In this document: positions 9,813-20,426 of the stretch, piece after piece
Position numbering within the stretch: position 1 is the stretch's first letter
How the letters are laid out: the number at the start of each line of letters is the position of its first letter
Source: Hypoxylon rubiginosum
Lineage: Eukaryota; Ascomycota; Sordariomycetes; Xylariales; Hypoxylaceae
Direction of reading: 5' to 3'
DNA: 64,000 nt
Assembly (NCBI GenBank): GCA_902806565.1
Contig: CADCXA010000019.1
Location: 62,001-126,000, forward strand
The notes under the pieces: model-generated
Database searches by the model: none
What the model was told of the DNA's origin: nothing
What the model saw: the letters and a program-made list of their open reading frames with translations, nothing else
Position numbers and translations under genes: made by a program

Positions 9813-10912
9813 TACTTATATATGCGAAAAGTTGCTGAGTGTTTGACTCCCAAATTGTTCCCTCAAGCAAAAGAACCTTAGCGGTTTGGGGACCCGTCGC
9901 ACTGACATGCTTAAATAGTTTACCTACCTACGTAGGTAGTGATAAATAGGTACCTAAGGTAGTCATTGAAGTTGAGATAGCAGATGGTGTCGTTACCCCG
10001 TCGAGACGCAAAAGCACGGTCCAGTGAGGTCTAGCACCTAAGGTAGAGATCCAATAAGGGGCCTTAGGTGCCTTAGGTCCTTAGGTGTTTGTCGTGCTCC
10101 TGCTTTGTCAGGGTCCGTGTCACCCAGGCAGTTAGCGTCGGGAAGAAAATGCGTACTCTTGGCATTAGAATAGAATAACACCATTATATATTATCCTTAG
10201 GTAATTATGTAAATAGAATTTTAAAATTAAGGAAAAATCACTGAGCTATAATTGAAAAGCTGTGTTTCTTATGGGATTTCTTTGTATTATTGTAGCTTAA
10301 AAAATGCTGGAGTTATAAGAAGTTGAAATAGAACGGACCTTATCTTGATGAAAAATGTTTTTGGCGCAAGTGGAAACCTTAACAATTTAAGGGAAATTTT
10401 TTTTTACATCAATAGAGAAGTTTCTAACGAGCAAATTGATATAAGTTATAAGGGGATAACTTATGTTATTCTTGATATCAATTCAATTTGTTTAGATGGG
10501 GTTTGTTGGTATTTTGGTGGAATATGAATTATTTTCTTGACGGTGACTGCTGGTCTTGTAATTTGACGAAATTCAAAAGGTGACAAGGTTATTTCCGTCG
10601 CTCGACAACACGGTAAAATGTATAGACAAGGTGCGTAAGGTATGTGGTATATTTGATTAGGAAAAATAAAAATAGATCGAGCTAGTTAGGGAAGGGCAAC
10701 ATCGCACAGTCCCCTGAAATCAAGTCTAATGTGTACGTCAAACAGACAGACTGTTGAGAACATCTAAAATTTAGGAACTTGATATACACTCTAGAGTCGT
10801 GACTCAGGATTATCCCAACCCCTTGCAACCTCGCGTCTTTTTCTTTTTCCCTTTGCCATGACAAAGGAGCGGTAGGGTAGCTTAGTATTACATACAGTAG
10901 CGGATGCCTCCT
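9813..10912. other. Intergenic region with repeated CCTTAGGT words and AT-rich remnant
   Basis: The near part (9920-10090) carries many copies of ACCTA/TAGGT and CCTTAGGT words, including 'cctacctacgtaggtag'. The segment 10170-10560 is strongly AT-rich with an isolated 60-codon frame and is annotated separately. No gene recognised. Confidence 0.5.
10170..10560. repeat. AT-rich block, possible RIP-degraded element fragment
   Basis: About 390 bases with sharply lower GC than both flanks, containing runs such as 'gaattttaaaattaagg'. The only open frame (10345-10527 plus) has no recognisable motif. The contrast in composition suggests a degenerate repeat, as with the left edge of the window. Element class cannot be determined. 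Confidence 0.45.
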
Positions 10913-12179
10913 TTAAAAACGGACGTTGTTGGATGCCCCCTTAGGCGGGTCGTAGACGATCTTTCTTGATTTCAGCGTTGCCCACTTGTATCGCTTGACC
11001 CAAACGCTCAAAGCAAAGAGGACCGCAGTCACCGTCAGAACCTTGACACCCATTCGCTTTCGGTCATCCATCTCCGGTTCCGCCGCCCAGTTGAGGAATT
11101 CCGTCACATCCTTAGCCATTTGAGATGACGAAGCCGGCGTCTCGTCCTCGTACTCGACGAGACCATCGTACAAGACACGGGCCATAGCAATACCGGTACC
11201 AGGGAAGTAAGGGTTGAAGTTGAGACCAGCACCGACCTGAGCACCTGCCGGCGGCTCCTCGGGGTATCCGGTCAACAAGCTGAAGATGTAGTCGCAGCCG
11301 CCGTGGCGTCCCTTGACAATCAAGCTTAGATCAGGGGGAAGAGCACCGTTGTTGGCAGCTCGAGCGGCCTCGTCGTTCTTGTACGGGGCAGGGATGTAAT
11401 CCGACAGCTTGCCTGGTCGCTTCTCGATCTCACCCTCATCGTTAGGTTCCGTGTCGTATTCGTTCTCTTCTGCTAGTTCCTTCGCCTCATCTACCGTCAA
11501 GATAGTTCCGACGAGCGTTCGGTACGGGACTCGGCTGAGCGAGTGGCACGCTGCGCAGACTTCACGATAGACCTGGAAACCTCGGCGGAGCCTAACGAAC
11601 GACCTGTAAGAAACAGCAAAGAAGGAGAAGGGCTCAACCGCTTACGTCTGGTGGTCAAAGGTCTTTAGCCACTGTTGGTGAACCCAAGGGTATGATGTCG
11701 GATGTAGACTAGTTTGACATGTTAGCACTATCTAATTGAGACGTGGAGAAGCAAGTGATCGTTATGCCCTCAATACCGAATTGAAAGGACATAGGACGCA
11801 GCCTGTCTCTATCTATGGGAATGGACTTACCCTTCCTCAGCAGGCGTCATAGCATGAGCGGTAGATCCATAGAGATGATAGTACCATGCCACGGATCCGA
11901 TGGCGAGAGCTGTAGAAGCGGCGACGGTAACGTTAAGTTTCATAGGTGATTCGGTAGAGGCTCGGGAGCTCGACGAGATGGACCGCTGTAAGGTTTTATA
12001 ATTAGTCCTATTCTAAGATTCCTCTATACGAGTAGTAGCCGGTGCCATTGAAGCTTTTGGATGGAGTGGATGGGAACTCCGGCTATGATTAAAGCAGTCC
12101 GTACCTTGGTAAAAGCGGTCGCGCCATTTCTGGCTCCATTGAGAATGCGCGTGGAGCGCAGGCAAGATCTTGCCAACAT
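10913..12179 (-). CDS. CYT1: Cytochrome c1, heme protein of respiratory complex III
   Basis: Electron-transfer subunit of the mitochondrial bc1 complex, passing electrons from the Rieske protein to cytochrome c. Four exons (12179-12105, 11985-11831, 11708-11646, 11603-10913) join in phase to 327 residues, the normal length. Exon 1 encodes a basic, hydroxylated mitochondrial presequence ([13 protein letters not shown]). Exon 2 adds the second, intermembrane-space sorting hydrophobic stretch. [19 protein letters not shown] and the covalent heme site CAACH (in [10 protein letters not shown]) follow. Later motifs include [20 protein letters not shown] and the C-terminal single membrane anchor [22 protein letters not shown]. 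All introns are GT-AG. Identity is essentially certain. Confidence 0.97.
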
Positions 12180-12890
12180 GAAGGGCGAGCTTCTACCCGG
12201 TCGTAGGAGGTGCGACAGGGAGGGCTGACAAGTCAATTGAGGGTGTGGGTGAGAATCGTCGTTGGGGGGTTTGGAAAAGGTCGAACCAGTTTCCAACAAC
12301 AAGGTTGAATGAAAAAGTGCTCAGGTCTTGAAGCAATTGGAAATAGATGCATCCTATTGGCCCGAGGTTAGCTCCATTGGGCTTTTCCACCCTGCACGTG
12401 ACTACCAAGGTAGATTTAGCTGCCAAGACACCTCTTTTTTGAATTGTACGGCGTGACGGGGGTTCGGCTTTTTACAGCTGGAAACACGGCTGCACGGAAG
12501 ACACGGATTAATTAGGACGGAAAGCTGTGATCGGCATGGAGCTCTATTCAACTTCCGCCATTTATTTACACCTAAGCTGCGTATCTACACTCCAACCAAC
12601 ACCTACGAATTACACATAATGAAAACAATATCAACAATATTCAGATCCAGGCATTACCAATAAGAGTCATTTTTGTCATTTTAATCATCAAGCAAGGTGT
12701 CTACCTAAAATGGAAGTGATGCTTCGACTTTTTTTCTCTTTCCCTTGAGCATAATAGCTCGATATCCGTGGAAGCCCAAACCTCCTTTTTGTTACAAATG
12801 GTATGAATCTTTTTTTTAATATTCCTTTTGTCTTCCAAGGTTCCCAACAAAAGAATCCGCGTGTGAGAGCTAGATGGCATCTCTGCTTCA
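12180..12890. other. Intergenic region: CYT1 promoter and DAHP synthase 3' flank
   Basis: About 710 bases between two minus-strand genes. The part next to 12180 is the presumed CYT1 promoter and contains pyrimidine/purine tracts and an inverted CCAAT-type word ('attgg' at 12338-12342 and 12356-12360). No other gene seen. Confidence 0.45.
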
Positions 12891-14199
<1,309 letters not shown>

Positions 14200-15039
14200 G
14201 GTGGGCTAATTTTTGCAAATTAATCTCTATCGTAATAATAGATGACCAATTCCAAGAAACCAGGCAACTAAGGTGCGATTCTTCAACTGGAGAAGGGCGT
14301 GGTTGATTTATGCTGTCGCAAAGAGGCGGTTCTTTGCTTGAGAAATCTAGAAAATATTGTTAGTCTGTTGGATGTACAGAAGAATCGTAGTGGGGGCGGG
14401 TCAGGGTCAATCGGCGTAGAGAAATTTATTATTTTAACGAATCTCCGAGGGGTACAGGTGGTCACAGGTGGTCCGATGGCGGGGTTGTGGCCTGAAAAGT
14501 CATGAACTTGCAAACATTGAAGACTGGACTGAAAAGACTCGGCAGGGGTTTAGTGCTACACTATTGGGTACGTACCCTGGAAAAAACCTTACACCTCCTG
14601 AATCCTCAGTCTTACAACATGCAGAAAGTAAGTCGAAAAGGAGTCTGGTCTGCATCCCCTAAGACACATTCAGCGAATCCCTTCTCGACTAAATAGCACG
14701 GTTAGAATCAAAGAGGCTTTGTGGGTTGGATGCTAGAATCCTAGCGTTACCGACTTATTTCGGATTACCACCGAGCTCTTTGAGCATTTATACCAATGAT
14801 ATGTTAGTATTTAGTCAAGGACTAAAGGTTCCGTATATTCGGTATCTTGGCCACTATCTTATTCGATATTGCTCGCCTATCTAATCTTCTAATCTTCTAA
14901 TCTACTGGATCTATCTATGTCTGGTATTTGGGTGTGTGAGAAAGGTAGGGCTTAAAGGTAGGTACATAGGTATTGACTTGATACTACGCCTGGTCTTGTC
15001 CTCGAGACAAGTTACAAACACACGCACGCACACACTTAT
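14200..15039. other. Intergenic region
   Basis: About 840 bases between the DAHP synthase start and the FAR-17a/AIG1-like 3' end. It contains a triplicated 'atcttctaat' word at about 14884-14902 and CA-rich repeats at 15017-15035. No gene recognised. Confidence 0.45.
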
Positions 15040-15826
15040 TCACTCGCCCTTAGCCCGAATCCCGGCAGGATTAGCCACAGCTTCTTTCTTAAACTCTTCG
15101 ATCCCGTTGATCTTCCCGTACGTCCACTTCAGCAGCATTGTGCTTCCTGTCATTAGCGATGCAGAGAAAGTAAAAAGTAGCGCCCGCTGCCACGTGTTCA
15201 AGATGTCAAAGATGGGATACGGGTACCTGTTGCAACGGGTTAGCGACAGCCCGAAAGGCTTGTTGGTATGAGACAAAGACAACGTGGGCTTACCAGCCGT
15301 TGCGAGAGTGACAATACTCTACCCAGGACCAGTAGAGGAATGCCAAGGTTTCGCTCAAAGCCAGGGCGGAGTAGCCGTGAATCGTCCACGGCGGACTTAG
15401 GAGGAGCAGGTCTACCGCCAGAAAGATAGCCGGCGCGGCGTGAAACCCGAAATCTGGCAGGAACCCCAACTGCATGTCTGGGGGGACGACGAGATTCTTA
15501 TCGATGGCGCAGAGCCCCCAATACAGAATGCTGATCAATACCTCCAAAGGTGCCGAGCCCACGGAGAGTACGTTCTTAAGCTTAAATAGCCGCGAGGAGA
15601 GGGTAGCATCGGCCAGAAAGCCGACAGCGAAAGTGCTCAGTGCCAGAGCCAGGCCGATAATGGTAAGGAACTGAAAGTGGCCACCAAAGGCGGCCGACAT
15701 TGGGGTCTCCCACCCTTGAAGGAACTTGAACGAAGCCGCGAAGGATGCAATTCCCGCTAAGTGAAGCAGCATAGAAAGCTGCCTCGATGGAGACGCGAGT
15801 CTCTGAAGGGGGTGATGAGCAGTCAT
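15040..15826 (-). CDS. FAR-17a/AIG1-like integral membrane protein
   Basis: A 239-residue multi-pass membrane protein from two exons (15826-15294 and 15226-15040; intron donor GTAAGC, acceptor CAACAG). Its hydrophobic segments and motifs fit the FAR-17a/AIG1-like family: an N-terminal LHLAGIASFAASFKF segment, GWETPMSAAFGGHFQFLT, DFGFHAAPAIFLAVDLLLL, and, across the splice junction, HSRNGWYPYPIFD. Human AIG1/ADTRP hydrolyse fatty-acid esters of hydroxy fatty acids through a membrane Thr/His pair; the conserved His in this protein's GFHAAPA segment is compatible with this, but function in fungi is not established. I chose the Met at 15826 rather than 15862 because the extra 12 residues look non-conserved; either is possible. 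Confidence 0.82.
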
Positions 15827-16898
15827 TTCTCCTCGACCGCACTGCGATGTGACCCTAAGCAAGTGTTGTTTCGTGGTTGTGCATTAATCCAACGGAATCG
15901 CGTCGCCTATATCTGGCGTAGTAGCATCGGTATCAGTATGACAACGAATTATGGTATGCTGGTGGTATACTGGTGGTATACTGGTGGTATACTGGTGGTA
16001 TACTGGTGGTATACTGGTGGTATACTGGTGGTATACTGGTGGTATACTGGTGTATCAGCAGGTAGGTGGTTTTGAGGCTAGATGTCAGATTGTCATCCAA
16101 GCTCTCGGATTCGTGTCGTGTCGTGTCGTGTTGTTGCTGCAAGCCACAGTCGTACAACATATTATGGTACACCAGAGGCAGTTTTGACATATGCACGAGA
16201 CCTGTTCAGTTTGACTTGCAGCTACCAATGACGACATGCACTTAACCCACGAGGTTTCTGGCTTGCCGAGACTTGTACGTATATGTACTGTGCATGTTAT
16301 GTATGTAATATAATACATACATGCATAATACTATGTTAACGTGCCGAGGGTGCAGCCAGTAGCAGACCCGTTGAGTTATGCTGATCTTTAGCTGGAAATT
16401 GTGCTAGCGTATTATATACAGAGTACCCCTTGGAGCATATCCATACACCTCAATATAGTGGATATGCGGTGCTTGCGATACCATCGCCTGATGTTGTCGT
16501 CTATCGGCGCGTCGGCAAAATTCATGATAGCGAAGGGAGAAAGGGGGGAAAACGGCGCATAGGCTACTGTATAGAAATATGCGCGCTCTTATCCTACATC
16601 CCGCACTTCTACCTCACCTTCCCAGCCTAGTTCTAGCTCGTCAACAGGCTTCATCTTTTGCCTGCCGCAACTCCCATGTCAGACGAATACTGACTGCAGT
16701 ATGCATATGACATGGCCGTGACCGGATGTAGCATCCGGTAGCAATATTACGGAGGAATAACACCGACACTAGTTCTCCTTTTTTTGTTTTGTTTTTTTTG
16801 CACGATGGACTGTTGTTAGATATTCGTTGTTTAGGTATTGTAGTCCTAGCTGTCTTAACGCCGAGCAACCATCGACCCTCTTTGAGCGAAATACCTGC
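15827..16898. other. Intergenic region with minisatellite
   Basis: About 1.1 kb upstream of the FAR-17a-like gene and downstream of PPWD1. It contains the 11-bp minisatellite listed separately, a 'gtgtc' pentamer run at 16112-16128 and palindromic 'tacatacatgcat' words near 16315. No gene seen. Confidence 0.45.
15959..16053. repeat. 11-bp minisatellite (ctggtggtata)
   Basis: Eight perfect copies of the unit ctggtggtata run from 15959 to 16046, followed by a partial copy. The array starts about 130 bases upstream of the FAR-17a-like start codon. It produces artefactual open frames on both strands. Confidence 0.97.
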
Positions 16899-18752
16899 TT
16901 AAGCTATATCGATATTAAGGATCTTGATATCCTCCTCTGGCTTCTCCTTATAGGTCCGCGCATTTTCTATCTTGTGGATCACGTCTAGACCCTGCACCGC
17001 CCTCCCGAATATCGTGTGCTTGTTGTCCAACCAGGAAGTCTTCTCGGTGGTGATAAAGAATTGACTTCCATTGGTGTTTGGACCAGCATTTGCCATACTA
17101 ACTGTATAGGGCTTGTCATGTTTGAGAGTACTGAACTCGTCTTCGAATTCTTTACCCCATATGCTTTCGCCACCAGTCCCGTCGCCTAATGGATCGCCAC
17201 CCTGTATCATAAACTTGCGTATCACCCTATGGAAGATGGTGTTGTTGTAATAGCCACTTTTAGAGTGGGTCACGAAGTTCTCAACTGCCTTTGGCGCCGC
17301 GTCAGGGAACAGTCGAATATGAATATCCCCGTACGTGGTGTGGAGAATCGCTGATGTGCCAGTTTCGGCCGCTTTCTTCTCGGCCGCCTTTTTCGGGTTC
17401 AACATGGTCGGCTTCTCGTTCTGTATGTCTCTTTCGGACCGGGATATTTCTTCGTCATTCGTGAACATGTAAAATCGAACCTTGCCCACAGCTGTTGCGA
17501 AGAGGATTGGGTCTCTCGCCTCCGATTCTTGCAAGAGAGGATTGCTTGAGGCCGCCATCGCCACGGTTGTGATGCCCTTCTTCTGGGGTTGCCCCTGGTA
17601 TATAGCTAGGTTGACTGGGCGAAGGTGTTCATCCTTCCCATACACCTTGACAACCTGGTTTGTAAAGGTGTTTAGTACTTTAACGCCAAGGATCGAGCCA
17701 TATAATATGAAGTGGCCTGATTCATCGAAGATAACATTGACCTTATTTCGAAGTGGAGGTGATTCGATCTCGCGTTCCGCAGCGAGCCTCCTCCCGAAGT
17801 CTACATCGTCCAGCTTCTGCAAAGCTGTTCCTGCCTGTTGCATCTCTTCAATGACCTGTAGGGACTCATCGTATGTCCGATATAGCTTGGCCGACGCGAA
17901 CTCAAAAATTCGGATTTTGCGATCAGGCACGGAGAATGTGACAAATTGGTGGCCTGATGGTGATATTGTTAAGGAGACCGGTGTTGACTTGGCCTTCTTG
18001 AACTCGAAAAGGTTGGTAGCGCTCTTGTACTGGAACACGTTTTCTGGTTTCTCGTAATTGGCGTTTGGGGACCAGTACTCGAGCATCCCGCTGTCGTCTG
18101 CGGACACGACGCAATCGTAGGCATCATTGAAGGCCATTATAGACACAGGACTCCTATGTAGTCCCTTGATGGTATGTATTGGTGTTTGGTTTTCTCCCCG
18201 CCCATCGTAGACGTAGATCAAAGGTTTCGACTCGTCCGAGACAGCTAGGAGCGGTAGCGAGGCACCGCGTTTGTGTACCCAGCAGATACACTTGGGCGCA
18301 TAGTCGAGGGGAAGCATAGCAAGAAGATCGAACGTGACAACATCGAAGATCTTAATAGTCTTGTCGGCACCAGCTGTCGCAAAGCTTCGGCCATCGTAAC
18401 TAACCGAGACTGACCGCACATCTCCCTGGTGAGCTTTGAATTCCTTGACGAATTCAATGCCTTCCCCAATCTTCTTCCAGAATTTGACAACGCCATCGAC
18501 AGAGGTAGTGATGATAAAATCGGACCGCGTTACGTTGACGAAGGAGAGTTGCTCCTTATGCATTAGAGATCTCGAGTATCGCGCCGATTTGGGAAGTGCT
18601 TCGATGTAGAGCTTTTCATGTGGCAGTACACGTCGTTTCTTCTTGGGCGCGCCTGTCGTGGAGGGTAACTGAGGTCCCATATCATCCTCGTCGGAGGAGC
18701 TGTCATTTTCGACGAAGTCCGAGTGACTTCTCTTATTATTTGCCTCGGCCAT
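16899..18752 (-). CDS. WD40-repeat peptidyl-prolyl cis-trans isomerase (PPWD1 type)
   Basis: Single-exon 617-residue protein combining an N-terminal WD40 propeller with a C-terminal cyclophilin domain, as in human PPWD1, a spliceosome-associated prolyl isomerase. The first 45 residues are acidic and then basic (APKKKRRVLPHEKLYIEALP), a likely nuclear signal. WD repeats occupy about residues 65-340 (for example SVSYDGRSFATAGADKTIKI). The cyclophilin domain begins at about residue 460 (LHTTYGDIHIRLFPDAAPKA) and keeps the catalytic arginine region IFHRVIRKFMIQGGDP, the NGSQFFITT motif and the tryptophan in TSWLDNKHTIFG. These residues indicate an active, cyclosporin-binding type isomerase. Role in splicing is by family. 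Confidence 0.95.
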   Translation of the reverse strand: MAEANNKRSHSDFVENDSSSDEDDMGPQLPSTTGAPKKKRRVLPHEKLYIEALPKSARYSRSLMHKEQLSFVNVTRSDFIITTSVDGVVKFWKKIGEGIEFVKEFKAHQGDVRSVSVSYDGRSFATAGADKTIKIFDVVTFDLLAMLPLDYAPKCICWVHKRGASLPLLAVSDESKPLIYVYDGRGENQTPIHTIKGLHRSPVSIMAFNDAYDCVVSADDSGMLEYWSPNANYEKPENVFQYKSATNLFEFKKAKSTPVSLTISPSGHQFVTFSVPDRKIRIFEFASAKLYRTYDESLQVIEEMQQAGTALQKLDDVDFGRRLAAEREIESPPLRNKVNVIFDESGHFILYGSILGVKVLNTFTNQVVKVYGKDEHLRPVNLAIYQGQPQKKGITTVAMAASSNPLLQESEARDPILFATAVGKVRFYMFTNDEEISRSERDIQNEKPTMLNPKKAAEKKAAETGTSAILHTTYGDIHIRLFPDAAPKAVENFVTHSKSGYYNNTIFHRVIRKFMIQGGDPLGDGTGGESIWGKEFEDEFSTLKHDKPYTVSMANAGPNTNGSQFFITTEKTSWLDNKHTIFGRAVQGLDVIHKIENARTYKEKPEEDIKILNIDIA

Positions 18753-19202
18753 TTTTTCAGGTTCAATATAATGGATTCACCACAGCAGCACTATTAGATT
18801 ATTCCTTCTTCTAGACGGGGTAGCAGTGATAAAGGCGACAGCAGCTCTGTTGATGAGGCTTGAAATGGATAGCTCCAAATTTTTGAAAGCTCGAGCTGAT
18901 CTTTGCTATTCGGGCTAGTACACATTAGGGAAACCGGGTCGCATCGGGCCTTAGTATTCCGATATCCCACCTATGCCCAAATAGGCGAAGTAACGTAGGT
19001 ACCTAGAACAGATGGGTCCCCACTAACTGGGACCAACTGGGACCAACCTTGTGAACCGTGCCTTACCGCACCCACTTCCGAAAAGCTTCCGGCCTGGCGG
19101 TATCGTCACCCCACGATCCGAAAGGTGACAGGAGCACATACTGTACGAGAACGGTATCAAGGGTCCAGGGGGCAGCGCTGCCAGGGGGGAGGCAATCTCG
19201 GG

Positions 19203-19240
19203 GGCAACCTGGCAACCTGGCAACCTGGCAACCTGGCAAC
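19203..19240. repeat. 8-bp tandem repeat (ggcaacct)
   Basis: Four full copies and a partial fifth copy of ggcaacct, directly visible. Confidence 0.95.
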
Positions 19241-19462
19241 GTACATACTATGTACGTACTATGTAGATACATGATGTAACTAGGAAGCTAGGCCCTAACG
19301 CTGGCTAAATTACTATTAGTGTAGTAATACTAGGCACTGTACAGGCATTAAAAAGCAAGAATAGGTTCGGACGTAGATCGGATATAACTCTATAACGAGC
19401 AGAAACGAGCGAGGCTATATGTTGGCTGGTTGGGATGCCAATGCTTGACGAAACTGCAGCTA

Positions 19463-19486
19463 GTCTGCCAGTCTGCCAGTCTGCCA
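19463..19486. repeat. 8-bp tandem repeat (gtctgcca)
   Basis: Three perfect copies of gtctgcca. Confidence 0.93.
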
Positions 19487-19770
19487 GTTCGCCTAAACGT
19501 ACAGACGCAGAGACGTAACGGCGTGAGACGGGAGCGGAAAGCGGGGTAGCACGTGTGGTCATACAGTATGTAGCACGTGCCATACTGTAAGATATCTTTT
19601 CTCGTCAAGATACAAGTTGGATAGATTCGATAGGTTCGATAGGTTCTGACGCTTACCAGGCCGAGTCGTCGGGCCAGTTCGAGCCAGTCGAAGCCAGTCC
19701 TTGCTAGTACATAGAACCGGCCCCAGTCCTACTTCGAAACGTACAGTCTACGTAACCCCATCCAGCCTAT

Positions 19771-19815
19771 CCTCGTCTTGCCCTCGTCTTGCCCTCGTCT
19801 GCCCTTCGTTTGCCC
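19771..19815. repeat. 11-bp imperfect tandem repeat (cctcgtcttgc)
   Basis: Two perfect copies of cctcgtcttgc followed by two or three degenerate copies in a pyrimidine-rich stretch. Confidence 0.85.
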
Positions 19816-20426
19816 TCGTCTTGTCCCCCCTAGTCCCCCAGTCCCCCAGCTCTCACCCCCCGTTCCAATGCAGAGGGACGTGACTAATTCCAGGCCATCG
19901 CATGAGATTCCGGGTCTCGCATTCCCGGGGTCTTTGCAGAAATGTGTGCCCTTGGTGTGCTTACCACTCTACTCTGAGCAATCATGCCCCGCCATTCCGC
20001 CGGCCTGACTACTGTACCTGGTCTTGGCCTTATCTTTGCCCGTTGCTAGACCAAAGATAGATAGTCTAGCAAGTCCTGTAAACTCCTCATTTTCCTGAGA
20101 CGAAGCGTTAAGGCGCAGAGCTATATATCAATCACAAATCCCGACCAGCCAGCCCAAGCCAGCCCCAGGCCGCCCATCCCACCATAAAGTGTTTCTCGCA
20201 ACCGACTCCTCGGAACTGCAACTGTGCCATCTCATCCTTCATCTTGTCCTGCATTGGTCAGCGAGCCGTGTAACAACCCATCCCAGAAAAAAAAATAGTT
20301 GCCTCTCAAGCCGAGAGTCCTGCATGTCGAATATGCGCCACAGTCGCCGCTGGAACGAGGGATATTGTGCTCGTACAATTTCCCACACTTAGGTCATTCA
20401 TTGTCAGTAGGAGTCGCCGGCGTATA

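Larger units (their letters stand above)
18753..20426. other. Divergent promoter region rich in short tandem repeats
   Basis: About 1.7 kb between divergently transcribed PPWD1 and the Zn2Cys6 regulator. It contains at least three unrelated short tandem arrays (listed separately) plus imperfect direct repeats at 19024-19045 and 19620-19645. No gene recognised; it should include both promoters and the leader of the regulator. Confidence 0.5.

Noticed and set aside
10345..10527. 60-codon frame in the AT-rich block
   Set aside because: AT-rich sequence yields Ile/Asn/Tyr-rich frames by chance; no domain; probably degraded repeat.
15933..16187. Open frames encoding repeated tyrosine/serine or tryptophan/glycine words
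   Set aside because: Translations of the 11-bp minisatellite on either strand; not genes.
19203..19486. Possible CRISPR-like spaced repeats
   Set aside because: The repeats are directly tandem without spacers and of different sequence, in a eukaryotic intergenic region.
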